DNA from: Myxococcus stipitatus
Lineage (GTDB): Bacteria > Myxococcota > Myxococcia > Myxococcales > Myxococcaceae
DNA: 64,000 nucleotides
Assembly (NCBI RefSeq): GCF_038561935.1
Contig: NZ_CP102770.1
Location: forward strand, 9,610,001 to 9,674,000
Direction of reading: 5' to 3'
The stretch's first letter is position 1. Every line of letters begins with the position of its first letter. The notes beneath the pieces are model-generated. The model saw only the letters and a program-made list of their open reading frames with translations. It did no database searches and was not told where the DNA came from. Positions 51,110 through 61,582 of this stretch are shown here, one piece after another. A program made the position numbers and the translations under genes.

Positions 51110-52350
51110 CGCAGCCTCACCCGCTCGACCGCGTCCCACGCGGCCATGTCCGAAAGCACCACCTGGTCACCCTCCGCCAGGCCCTGAAGAACCTCGACGG
51201 CATTCACCGAGCCCCGGCCCAGCTGCACCGGCACCCGCACCGCCTCCTCGCCCCCGGGAATCAGCCGGAACAGCGCCATCGTCCCGTTGGGCTGAGCCCC
51301 CGCCGGCCGGCCCACCGAGAGCACGTTGGCCAGCCGCTCCAGCTCCACGGTGCCCTCCACGGTGAGGTCCGGGCGCACGCCCTTGGGCAGCTCCGCCGGC
51401 AGCGACACCTCCACCCGCACCGTGCCCTGGCTGGCCGCCGGCGCCACGCGAGCCACCGTGCCCTCCACCACCCCGTTGCGCGTGTCCACCAGCGCCTTCT
51501 GTCCCGGCTGGATGTCGCGCGCCTGCGTCTCCGCGATGCGCAGCTCCGCCTTCAGCCGCTCGGGCTTGACCACCTTCGCCAGCAGCACGCCGGGCGTCAC
51601 CCACTGGCCCAGCTCCAACGGAAGCTCCTGCAGCACGCCGTCCTCACCCGCGAGCACCTTCATCGACTCCACCTGGTTACGTCGGAACCGGGCCACCGCT
51701 TTCAATCGTTCGACCTGGCCCTGCTGCGCCGCCATCTGGTCGCGCATGCTGGTCGTCACGACCGCCAGCTTCTTGCGCTCCAGCTCCAGCCGCCGCGTCA
51801 GCTCGCCCGCCTTGTCGCCCGCCTGCTTCGCCTCCATGTCCGCGATGAACGCCTTCTCCAGGAGCGTGGTGTTCGCCTGCGCGCGGCGCTCCGCGTCGGA
51901 GGAGTCCGTGGTGAGCGTGGCCACCGCGGCCTCCTGCGCCAGCCGCTGCGTCTCCAGCGTCATGCGCATCTGGATGAGGTCCGCCTCCGCGCTGGCCAGC
52001 TGCCGCTCCGCCTCCAGCATCTGCAGCTGCACGTCCGGGTTGGACAGCTCCATGAGCAGCGTGTCGGCCTTCACCTGCGCGCCGGGGCGCACGTGGATGC
52101 GCTCCACCCGGCCCGCCGTGTCCGCCGTCAGCCAGCGGATGTACTCGGGCACCAGCGTCCCCGCGCCCTTCACCTGGCGCACCATGGGGCCCCGCTTCAC
52201 CGTGTCCAGCCACACCGAGGCCCGGTCCACCGAGGGCGCCGCCGGCTTCAGCCGGCCCAGTCCCACCGTGACGAGAATCAGCGCGAGTGCGCCTCCAATG
52301 GCGAGCAACCAGGGCTTGCGGCGCGGCTTCTTGGGCTTGGGAATGTCCAC
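51106..52350 (-). CDS. HlyD/MacA-type periplasmic adaptor
   Basis: A 414-residue membrane-fusion protein with one N-terminal span (about 14-32). It has a biotinyl-lipoyl-like domain split by a long coiled-coil hairpin (about 95-235, QLQMLEAERQLASAEADLIQ and RRLELERKKL), and a beta-barrel/membrane-proximal region to the C-terminus. It should link the inner-membrane permeases to an outer-membrane TolC-type duct, which is not encoded here. The start is a GTG at 52350 with AGGGG about six bases upstream. It is the first gene of the ten-gene minus-strand unit, and its stop overlaps the ATPase 1 start by four bases. Confidence 0.92.
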   Translation of the reverse strand: MDIPKPKKPRRKPWLLAIGGALALILVTVGLGRLKPAAPSVDRASVWLDTVKRGPMVRQVKGAGTLVPEYIRWLTADTAGRVERIHVRPGAQVKADTLLMELSNPDVQLQMLEAERQLASAEADLIQMRMTLETQRLAQEAAVATLTTDSSDAERRAQANTTLLEKAFIADMEAKQAGDKAGELTRRLELERKKLAVVTTSMRDQMAAQQGQVERLKAVARFRRNQVESMKVLAGEDGVLQELPLELGQWVTPGVLLAKVVKPERLKAELRIAETQARDIQPGQKALVDTRNGVVEGTVARVAPAASQGTVRVEVSLPAELPKGVRPDLTVEGTVELERLANVLSVGRPAGAQPNGTMALFRLIPGGEEAVRVPVQLGRGSVNAVEVLQGLAEGDQVVLSDMAAWDAVERVRLR

Positions 52351-52362
52351 GACGGCCCCTAG

Positions 52363-52379
52363 AGCGAGCCGCGTGCCAA
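52363..52379 (-). promoter_or_regulatory. Candidate sigma-54 (-24/-12) promoter upstream of the transporter operon
   Basis: On the minus strand the sequence TTGGCACG-N4-TCGCT appears. GG and GC are separated by exactly ten bases, as in sigma-54 promoters, with one mismatch in the -12 box (TC for TT). The predicted transcription start (about 52352) would be only two bases before the GTG start at 52350 and would exclude its ribosome-binding site, so either the transcript is nearly leaderless or the match is fortuitous. Confidence 0.4.
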
Positions 52380-52588
52380 CCGGTCAACGCAATGCAACCC
52401 CAAGGAATTGCTGGGGACTCCGGCCCCCCCTCCCCCGGACGTGCCCGGTTCCGCGAAGTGATGTCCCAGAAGCGAACAACACCATCGGTGGGTGGATCAT
52501 CCCCGTCCCCAGTTAAAACAAGCTTGCCCGCCGGGATTGATTCATCACTTGTCCCTCCAGGAAATGTCGGAAGTAGGCTGCGCCGCCC

Positions 52589-54133
52589 ATGACTTCGTCC
52601 CTCCTCGAAGCCTTCCTGGACCACGCCCACCGTGCGCCGGGGCGGCCGCTGCTCACCTTCGAGCGTGAGCCGGTCTCCTACGGCGAGCTGGCCGAGCACG
52701 TCACGGCCTTCGCGAAGGGGCTGCGGCAGCGCGGCCTGCAGCCCGGTGAGCGCGTCGCGCTGTTCCTGGAGAACAGCCCGCGCTTCATCATCGCGTATCT
52801 CGGCGTGCAGGCCGCGGGCGGCGTGGTGGTGCTGGTCAATACGGCGTATCGCCAGGTGGAGCTGGCGCACATCCTGTCGGACGCGGAGGTGCACACCTGC
52901 GTCACGGGCACCGCGGGCATCGCGGAGCTGCTCCCGCTGAGGGACCAGCTGCCCTCGCTCCAGTGGCTCGTCGCGGCGGAGCCTCCCGCGGCGGCGACCC
53001 CGGCCTCGCTACCCGTCGTCTCCTTCGACACGCTGCTCGTCGAGGGCGCCTCCGCCCCCATCTCCCTGAGCCTGCCCCGCCCGGAGGACCTGGCCGTCCT
53101 GGGCTACACGTCCGGCACGACGGGGCGCTCCAAGGGCGCCATGCTGCTGCACCGCAACCTCCTGGCCAACGTGAAGGCCGTGACGGAGGCGTGGCGGTGG
53201 ACGGCCGAGGACCGGCTCCTGCTGGCCCTGCCCCTGTTCCACACGCACGGGCTGATGGTGGGCCTGCACGGCACGCTGTACACGGGCGCGAGCCTGGAGC
53301 TGCACCGGCGCTTCGTCGCCACGGACGCGCTGGCCACGCTGCGCGACGACGCGTCGCTGACGATGTTCTTCGGCGTGCCCACCATGTACGGGCGGCTCCT
53401 GGAGGAGTCCCGGCGCACGGGCGTGAAGCCTCGCGCGCTGCGGCTGTGGGTGTCCGGCTCCGCGCCGCTGAGCCCCCAGCTGTTCCACGACATCGAGCAC
53501 GACTTCGGCGCGCGCATCCTGGAGCGCTACGGGATGACGGAGACGGTGATGAACACCACCAACCCCTTCGAGGGCGAGCGCCGCCCGGGCACGGTGGGCT
53601 TCCCCTTCCCCCGCCAGGAGGCGCGCGTGGTGGACGTGCGCACGCGCAAGGGGCTGCCTTCGGGCGAGACGGGCGAAATCGAGGTGCGCGGCCCCCACGT
53701 CTTCGCCGGCTACTGGCGCCGCCCGGACGCCACCGCCGAGTCCTTCGACGCGGAGGGCTGGTTCCGGACCGGTGATTTGGGCGAGGTGGACGCGGACGGC
53801 TACCTGCGCATCACCGGCCGCGCGCGCGAGCTCATCATCAGCGGCGGCTTCAACGTGTACCCCCGCGAGGTGGAGGAGGTGCTGGCCACGCACCCGGGCG
53901 TCGCGGAGGTGGCCGTGCTGGGCCTGCCCGACGCGGACTACGGAGAGCAGGTGGTCGCCGTGGTGGTGCCCCCGCCGGGCGTCCACGCGCCGGAGGCCCA
54001 GGCCCTGGTGGAGTGGTGCCGGGACAGGCTCGCCAGCTTCAAGAAGCCGCGCCGCGTCGTCTTCATGGAGTCGCTGCCGCGCAACGCGCTGGGCAAGGTC
54101 CAGAAGCACCTGCTGCGAGCCCGACTGCGGTGA
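52589..54133 (+). CDS. Class I acyl-CoA synthetase, MatB/ACSF3-like
   Basis: A 514-residue adenylate-forming enzyme. The AMP-binding P-loop is YTSGTTGRSKGA; the A5 motif is RYGMTETVMNT; A7/A8 is FRTGDLGEVDADGYLRITGRARELI; the catalytic lysine at the C-terminus is in LPRNALGKVQK. GERRPGTVGFP after the A5 motif and the closing NALGKVQK are typical of malonyl-CoA and methylmalonyl-CoA synthetases (MatB, ACSF3) rather than long-chain fatty-acyl ligases. The substrate inference is moderate. It has its own promoter region, divergent from the transporter operon. Confidence 0.88.
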   Translation: MTSSLLEAFLDHAHRAPGRPLLTFEREPVSYGELAEHVTAFAKGLRQRGLQPGERVALFLENSPRFIIAYLGVQAAGGVVVLVNTAYRQVELAHILSDAEVHTCVTGTAGIAELLPLRDQLPSLQWLVAAEPPAAATPASLPVVSFDTLLVEGASAPISLSLPRPEDLAVLGYTSGTTGRSKGAMLLHRNLLANVKAVTEAWRWTAEDRLLLALPLFHTHGLMVGLHGTLYTGASLELHRRFVATDALATLRDDASLTMFFGVPTMYGRLLEESRRTGVKPRALRLWVSGSAPLSPQLFHDIEHDFGARILERYGMTETVMNTTNPFEGERRPGTVGFPFPRQEARVVDVRTRKGLPSGETGEIEVRGPHVFAGYWRRPDATAESFDAEGWFRTGDLGEVDADGYLRITGRARELIISGGFNVYPREVEEVLATHPGVAEVAVLGLPDADYGEQVVAVVVPPPGVHAPEAQALVEWCRDRLASFKKPRRVVFMESLPRNALGKVQKHLLRARLR

Positions 54134-54323
54134 AGCACTTCGTGACAGAGGGGGTGGCGGATGGGGGTCCGGGAGCCCAGCGCAGGATTCCGAACACACC
54201 GCGCTCAAATCCGTGTGCGGCGCCGAGCCGTGTCCTACCTTCCCGCCCTGGGGTGGAAAGGGCCGGGTTGCCCGAGGCCCGAGCCCCGCGTGGTGACTCC
54301 TCGCGAAGGGAGGGTGGGCGTCG

Positions 54324-54686
54324 ATGAAGCGGCTGCTCATCGTCGATGACGAGCTGGCCATCGTCGAGGCCCTCCAGGACATCCTCTCCGTGGAGGGGTA
54401 CGGCATCCTCACCGCCTTCAACGGCGCGGAGGGACTTCAGCGCATGGCCGAAGTCCGGCCGGACCTGGTGCTTCTCGACCTGATGATGCCGGTGATGGAC
54501 GGGCGGGAGATGTTGCGCCGCATGCGCGACGACCCCGCCCTGCGCGCCATCCCCGTCGTCGTCATGAGCGCGGGACGCATCTCGGAGGAGGAGCGGCGCT
54601 CCAGCGCGCGCTTCCTGGCCAAGCCCTTCGAGCTGGACCTGCTCCTGGACACCATCGCGGAGCTGCTGGGCGGCCCCCAGGACTGA
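54324..54686 (+). CDS. Single-domain response regulator
   Basis: A 120-residue protein that is only a receiver domain. Acidic pocket DDE at 8-10, phospho-acceptor Asp52 in VLLDLMMPVMDG, the switch Ser/Thr region VVVMSAG, and Lys in FLAKPFE. It starts at an ATG preceded by GAAGGGAGGG. It is probably a phosphorelay intermediate or a CheY-like output; the partner kinase is not adjacent. It is convergent with the oligoribonuclease gene, 24 bp away. Confidence 0.88.
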   Translation: MKRLLIVDDELAIVEALQDILSVEGYGILTAFNGAEGLQRMAEVRPDLVLLDLMMPVMDGREMLRRMRDDPALRAIPVVVMSAGRISEEERRSSARFLAKPFELDLLLDTIAELLGGPQD

Positions 54687-54714
54687 GGTGGGGGCCGCGG
54701 GGCCTGCGCCTCAG
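54683..54714. terminator. Possible bidirectional terminator hairpin
   Basis: CTGAGG (54683-54688) pairs with CCTCAG (54709-54714), around an inner G/C-rich loop, between two convergent genes. No T-run. Confidence 0.35.
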
Positions 54715-55262
54715 CCCGGCGTCGCGCGGAAGAGCGTGTCCCGGTAGTACTGGAGCTCGTTGATGCTGGAGCGCAGGTCCGCCAGCGCGGTGTGCCCGGA
54801 GGGCGGCTTGCGAGGCTCCACGAGGTTCGGGTACCAGGCGCGCGTGAGCACCTTGAGGCTCGTCACGTCCACCATGCGGTAGTGCAGGAAGCGCTCCAGC
54901 ATGGGCATGTACTGGAACAGGAAGCGGCGGTCGGTGTGGATGGAGTTGCCCGCCAGCACGCCCTCGCCCACGTCGCAGTGCTCGGCCACCAGCGCGGTGA
55001 CTTCCTTCTCCGCCACGCGCAGGGACGTGGTGGACGCGCGCACCTTCTCGAGCAGGCCGTTGCGCGTGTGCATCTCCTTCACCACCGGCTCCATCCGCAG
55101 GAGCACCTCCTCCGGCTGCCAGATGACCCGCTCGAACTCCGCGAGCGGGCGGAGGTCCGGGCCAGTGATGATGACGCCAATCTCGATGATGGCGCACGAC
55201 TCGGGGTCCAGGCCGGTCATCTCCAGGTCCAGCCAGACAAAACGGGGCTCACGCGAACGCAT
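54711..55262 (-). CDS. orn: Oligoribonuclease
   Basis: A 183-residue DEDD-family 3'-5' exoribonuclease that degrades short RNA fragments and linear dinucleotides such as pGpG from c-di-GMP turnover. The first acidic motif is WLDLEMTGLDPE; other motifs are AGNSIHTDRRFL, VDVTSLKVL and GHTALADLRSSI. The start at 55262 is chosen because upstream in-frame residues are low-complexity and the length then matches the family (about 181). Confidence 0.95.
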   Translation of the reverse strand: MRSREPRFVWLDLEMTGLDPESCAIIEIGVIITGPDLRPLAEFERVIWQPEEVLLRMEPVVKEMHTRNGLLEKVRASTTSLRVAEKEVTALVAEHCDVGEGVLAGNSIHTDRRFLFQYMPMLERFLHYRMVDVTSLKVLTRAWYPNLVEPRKPPSGHTALADLRSSINELQYYRDTLFRATPG

Positions 55263-55326
55263 CCCCCGCCTATAGCAGCCCGCGCGTCCACGCGGGGCGT
55301 CAATGCTCAGGGCCGCCGTCCACCGC

Positions 55327-56061
55327 TCACTCGGCGCTCCACCGGCCGTCCGCGCCTCGGCGCACGGTGGGTCCTTCGGGCGCATCCAGGTGGCGCACGA
55401 GCCAGTCCGCCGCGCGGCGCGCCACTTCCTCCAGCGCGCCGGGCTCCTCGAAGAGGTGGCTCGCGCCGGGGATGACGACCAGGGACTTGGCGCCCGGCAG
55501 CTCGTCGAAGGCCTCCTGGTTCAGCTCCAGCACGTCCACGTCCGCGCCGCCCACCAGCAGCAGCGTGGGCGCGTGGACCCGGGCCAGCGCGGGCCCGGCC
55601 AGGTCGGGCCGGCCGCCTCGGGACACCACCGCCTGGACGAGGTCCGGGTTCAGCGCCGCCGCCACCAGCGCCGCCGCCGCGCCCGTGCTGGAGCCGAAGT
55701 AGCCGCGGTGCAGCGCGGACATCTCCGGCACGGACCGCGCCCACCGCGTCACCGCCACGAGCCGCAGCGCGAGGAACGGGATGTCGAACCGCAGCGACCC
55801 GGTGCTCGCGTCGAGCATCTCCTCGTCCTCGCTCAGCAGGTCGAACAACAGCGTGCCCAGCCCCACGCGGCGCAGCGCGCGCGCCACGGCGCGGTTGCGC
55901 GGACTGAGGCGGCTGCTGCCACTGCCGTGCGCGAAGACGACCAGGCCTCGCGGGCGCGGCGGGATGCCCAGGCTGCCGCCCAGCAGCACGCGGCCCACCT
56001 GGACGCGCACCTCGCGGACCTCGCCCTCGTCGGCGGCCTGTCTTGCGTCCGGTGGCTTCAC
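55327..56061 (-). CDS. Alpha/beta hydrolase coupled to a phosphoribosyltransferase
   Basis: A 244-residue cytoplasmic hydrolase of the dienelactone-hydrolase-like branch. The nucleophile elbow is GYFGSSTGAA (Ser125), the acid is Asp174 in VGGADVD, and the base is His202 in GASHLFEEP. An oxyanion HGSGSS lies near 45-50. A GTG at 56061 is preferred: it overlaps the stop of the phosphoribosyltransferase gene by four bases (GTGA) and lies nine bases after GGGAGG. In many bacteria these two domains are fused in one protein; here they are separate but translationally coupled. The physiological reaction is unknown. Confidence 0.85.
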   Translation of the reverse strand: MKPPDARQAADEGEVREVRVQVGRVLLGGSLGIPPRPRGLVVFAHGSGSSRLSPRNRAVARALRRVGLGTLLFDLLSEDEEMLDASTGSLRFDIPFLALRLVAVTRWARSVPEMSALHRGYFGSSTGAAAALVAAALNPDLVQAVVSRGGRPDLAGPALARVHAPTLLLVGGADVDVLELNQEAFDELPGAKSLVVIPGASHLFEEPGALEEVARRAADWLVRHLDAPEGPTVRRGADGRWSAE

Positions 56062-56744
56062 ATCCACGTGCCTCCCGGGTCCGCGGACTCCGTCACGGCA
56101 TGGGGGCGCCACGGCGGCTGGCCCGAGCGCTCGATGAGGTTCTGCAGCTCCACGTCCGGGAGCGCGCGGAAGTCCTCATACGCCTCCGACACGGAGCGCA
56201 GCCCGGGCTCCGTCCACACGCACACCACCTGGTCCGCCTCCGGGCGCACCACCTCCAGCCCTCGCGCCGAGGCCACGGGCGTGGCCAGCACCTTGCGGCC
56301 CGGGTGCAGCGCGTCCAGCGCCCTGAGCGCGGCGGCGGCGGACGCGCCCGTCAGCACGCCGTCATCCACCAGCAGCACGGTGGCGCCGGACACCTCCGGG
56401 GGCGGACGTCCGCGCAGCCGGCGCACCTGCGACTCCACCTCGTCCTGCTCGTCGCGAATCAGCCCCTCCAGCTTCGGCCGGGGCAGGGGCGCCAGCCGCA
56501 TCGCGTCCGCGAGCAGGAACTGGCTGCCGCCCTCCGACACCGCGCCCAGCGTCATCACCCTGCCGGGGATGGTGAGCCGCCTCGACACCCAGACGTCCAT
56601 GGGCACCTCCAGCGCGCGCGCCACCTCGTACGCCACCCGGAGCCCACCTCGGGCCAGCCCCAACACCCGCACGTCCGTCCCCCGGAAGGGGAGGAGCCTG
56701 GCCGCCAGCCGCCGCCCCGCGTCGGCCCTGTCGCGAAACCGCAT
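56058..56744 (-). CDS. Phosphoribosyltransferase-family protein
   Basis: A 228-residue type I phosphoribosyltransferase. ATG at 56744 follows GAGGAGG at six-base spacing; the longer frame upstream is low-complexity. The PRPP-binding loop is VLLVDDGVLTGAS (123-135), and an N-terminal GLARGGLRVAYEVA segment matches the family. It precedes, and overlaps by four bases, the alpha/beta hydrolase gene, and is divergent from the PRPP synthetase gene 145 bp away. The nucleobase used is not evident. Confidence 0.87.
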   Translation of the reverse strand: MRFRDRADAGRRLAARLLPFRGTDVRVLGLARGGLRVAYEVARALEVPMDVWVSRRLTIPGRVMTLGAVSEGGSQFLLADAMRLAPLPRPKLEGLIRDEQDEVESQVRRLRGRPPPEVSGATVLLVDDGVLTGASAAAALRALDALHPGRKVLATPVASARGLEVVRPEADQVVCVWTEPGLRSVSEAYEDFRALPDVELQNLIERSGQPPWRPHAVTESADPGGTWM

Positions 56745-56889
56745 CGTCGACCTCCTCGTCCCCCCAAGGAAAAGCACGCCCCGCCTCGCTGGCGGCGAAG
56801 AGGGGGACAGCGGCCCTCCTGGAAGCCTGCTGTGACAGAGGAGGAGGAGAGCGCCCCCATGTCCGCCGGCCGCGCTAGGGTGTGGGCAT

Positions 56890-57786
56890 ATGGACCCCAT
56901 CCTCATCACCGGTACCGCCAGCCCTCACCTGGGACGGGAGCTCGCCCGAGCCCTGGGCGTGGCGCCCACTGACTGCCACTTCGAACGCTTTCCGGATGGA
57001 GAGATGCACCTGGAGGTCCCCACCAGCGTGCGCGGTCGCACCGTGGTGCTGGTGCAGTCCCTGACGCCGCCCGCGGGGGAGCACCTGCTGGAGCTGCTGT
57101 TGATGGCGGATGCGTGCTGGCGCGCCGGCGCGGCCCGGCTCGAGGCCGTGGTGCCGTACCTGGGCTACGCGCGGCAGGACCGGCGCGCGAAGCCCGGTGA
57201 GCCGCTGGGCGGCCGGCTGGTGGCGGACATGCTGACGCAGGGCCGCTTCTCGCGGGTGATGGTGGTGGACCTGCACAGCCCCGCGCTGGAGGGCTGCTTC
57301 GGCGCGCCGCTGGAGCACCTCACCGCGCTGCCGCTCCTGGCGGACGCGCTGCGGCCCAAGGTGACGGACACGTCCGTGGTGGTGGCGCCGGACCTGGGCG
57401 CGGTGAAGCGCGCGGAGGCGCTGGCCCGGCTGCTCGGCCGCCCGTGGGCGGTGATTCACAAGGTGCGGCTGAGCGGCGACGAGGTCCACGCCAGCGGCCT
57501 CATGGGCGAGGTGCGCGGCAAGCGCCCCATCCTCGTGGACGACATGGTGTCCACGGGCGGCACGCTCGTGGCCGCGGCGGGGACGCTGCGCGAGGCGGGC
57601 TGCGCGGAGGACCTGACGGTGGTCACCACCCACGCGCTCCTGGTGGGCCCCGCACTGGAGCGACTGAAGGCGCTGCCCCTGGGCAACCTGGTCGCCACCG
57701 ACAGCGTGGAGCCGCCCTCGGGGCTGCCCTTCCCCCACCACGTCGTGACGCTCGCGCCGCTGGTGGCGCGCGCGCTGAGGCCCTGA
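56890..57786 (+). CDS. prs: Ribose-phosphate pyrophosphokinase-like enzyme
   Basis: A 298-residue PRPP synthetase homologue. Family motifs include RFPDGEMHLEV, PYLGYARQDRR, VDLHSPAL, the HKVR flexible-loop Lys/Arg pair, and LVDDMVSTGGTL. It is slightly shorter than typical Prs (about 315), the N-terminal region being compact. It makes PRPP from ribose-5-phosphate and ATP. Its head-to-head partner is a PRPP-using phosphoribosyltransferase, which suggests shared control of PRPP supply and use. A second copy elsewhere in the genome may be the housekeeping enzyme. Confidence 0.88.
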   Translation: MDPILITGTASPHLGRELARALGVAPTDCHFERFPDGEMHLEVPTSVRGRTVVLVQSLTPPAGEHLLELLLMADACWRAGAARLEAVVPYLGYARQDRRAKPGEPLGGRLVADMLTQGRFSRVMVVDLHSPALEGCFGAPLEHLTALPLLADALRPKVTDTSVVVAPDLGAVKRAEALARLLGRPWAVIHKVRLSGDEVHASGLMGEVRGKRPILVDDMVSTGGTLVAAAGTLREAGCAEDLTVVTTHALLVGPALERLKALPLGNLVATDSVEPPSGLPFPHHVVTLAPLVARALRP

Positions 57787-57827
57787 GGGTTTTCACGCGG
57801 GTGGGGCGGACCCATGCCCGCCCGCGT

Positions 57828-57849
57828 CCCCTCGGAGCCGGCCGAGGGG
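57828..57849 (+). terminator. Terminator-like hairpin after the PRPP synthetase gene
   Basis: A perfect 8-bp stem CCCCTCGG/CCGAGGGG with a six-base loop, 42 bases after the stop codon. No T-run. Confidence 0.45.
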
Positions 57850-57913
57850 CGGCCGGGCCCGTGCCTCAACTTGGGCCCGCATGCAGGACGGACTCGGTTA
57901 GGCTGCCGCCATC

Positions 57914-58666
57914 ATGTCCGACACGTTGCTGACGAAGCGGGAAGCGGGGGTCCTCACCCTCACCTTCAACCGGCCCGAGAAGAAGAACGCCTTCACGCAT
58001 GCCATGTACGAGGCGGCCACCCACGCGCTCACGCAGGCGGCCACCGACGCAGAGGTCCGCGTGGTGCTGCTCACGGGCGCGGGCTCCGTCTTCACGGCGG
58101 GCAATGACATTGGCGACTTCATGGAGCACCCGCCCGCGGGCGAGGACAGCGCGGTGTTCCGCTTCCTCAAGGCGCTGGTGGACGCGCCCATGCCGGTGGT
58201 GGCCGCTGTGGACGGCCCCGCGGTGGGCATCGGCACGACGATGCTGCTGCACTGTGACTACGTCATCGCCAGCGAGCGCGCGCGCTTCCACATGCCCTTC
58301 GTGCAGCTGGGCCTGTGCGCCGAGGGCGCCAGCAGCCTGCTGTTGCCCCGCATGGCCGGCTACGCGCTCGCCAGCGAGCTGCTCCTCTTCGGAGAGCCGT
58401 TCGACGCGGCCACCGCGCAGCGCGCCGGCATCGTCAACAAGGTGGTGCCCGACACGAGCCTCCACGACGTGGCCAACGAGCGCGCCCGCACCCTGGCCTC
58501 CCGCCCCGCCGAGGCCGTGCGCGTGACGAAGGAGCTGGTGCGCGCCCCGCTGCGCGCGGAAACCCACGCCACGCTCGCGCGCGAGGGCGCGAAGTTCATC
58601 GAGCGCCTGGGCTCCACGGAGGCCCAGGAGGCCTTCATGGCGTTCATGTCGCGCGGCCGGAAGTAG
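57914..58666 (+). CDS. Crotonase-fold enzyme, enoyl-CoA isomerase/hydratase
   Basis: A 250-residue cytoplasmic enzyme of the enoyl-CoA hydratase/isomerase family. The oxyanion-hole segments are FTAGNDIGDF and DGPAVGIGTTMLLHCDY, and the active-site region is LGLCAEGASSLLLPRMAG. The single Glu in AEGASS, with no second acidic residue at the usual hydratase position, is like delta(3),delta(2)-enoyl-CoA isomerase 2, so an isomerase role is slightly favoured. It ends 73 bp before a convergent aminopeptidase gene; a strong hairpin lies between. Confidence 0.9.
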   Translation: MSDTLLTKREAGVLTLTFNRPEKKNAFTHAMYEAATHALTQAATDAEVRVVLLTGAGSVFTAGNDIGDFMEHPPAGEDSAVFRFLKALVDAPMPVVAAVDGPAVGIGTTMLLHCDYVIASERARFHMPFVQLGLCAEGASSLLLPRMAGYALASELLLFGEPFDAATAQRAGIVNKVVPDTSLHDVANERARTLASRPAEAVRVTKELVRAPLRAETHATLAREGAKFIERLGSTEAQEAFMAFMSRGRK

Positions 58667-58693
58667 CAGCCCCGTCACTCGCGCGAGCGACCA

Positions 58694-58722
58694 CCGGGAG
58701 CCCCTGCCCAGAGGGCTCCCGG
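58694..58722. terminator. Strong hairpin between convergent genes
   Basis: A perfect 10-bp inverted repeat CCGGGAGCCC/GGGCTCCCGG with a nine-base loop. It is placed to terminate both the crotonase gene and the aminopeptidase gene. Confidence 0.6.
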
Positions 58723-58738
58723 CGTTGTGGCTCCGGCC

Positions 58739-61489
<2,751 letters not shown>

Positions 61490-61582
61490 GGCGCGCAGTG
61501 TGGCCCAAGGCAAGGCAACCAGGGTAGCGGTGAGCATGAGAGGGTCCTTGCCGGCAGCCCCGCTTCGATGTGGAGTGCCGCC

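Noticed and set aside
52456-52560. AAGTGATG and CATCACTT inverted repeat before the acyl-CoA synthetase gene
   Set aside because: Eight bases separated by about 80 could be chance, and no regulator or promoter element was linked to it.
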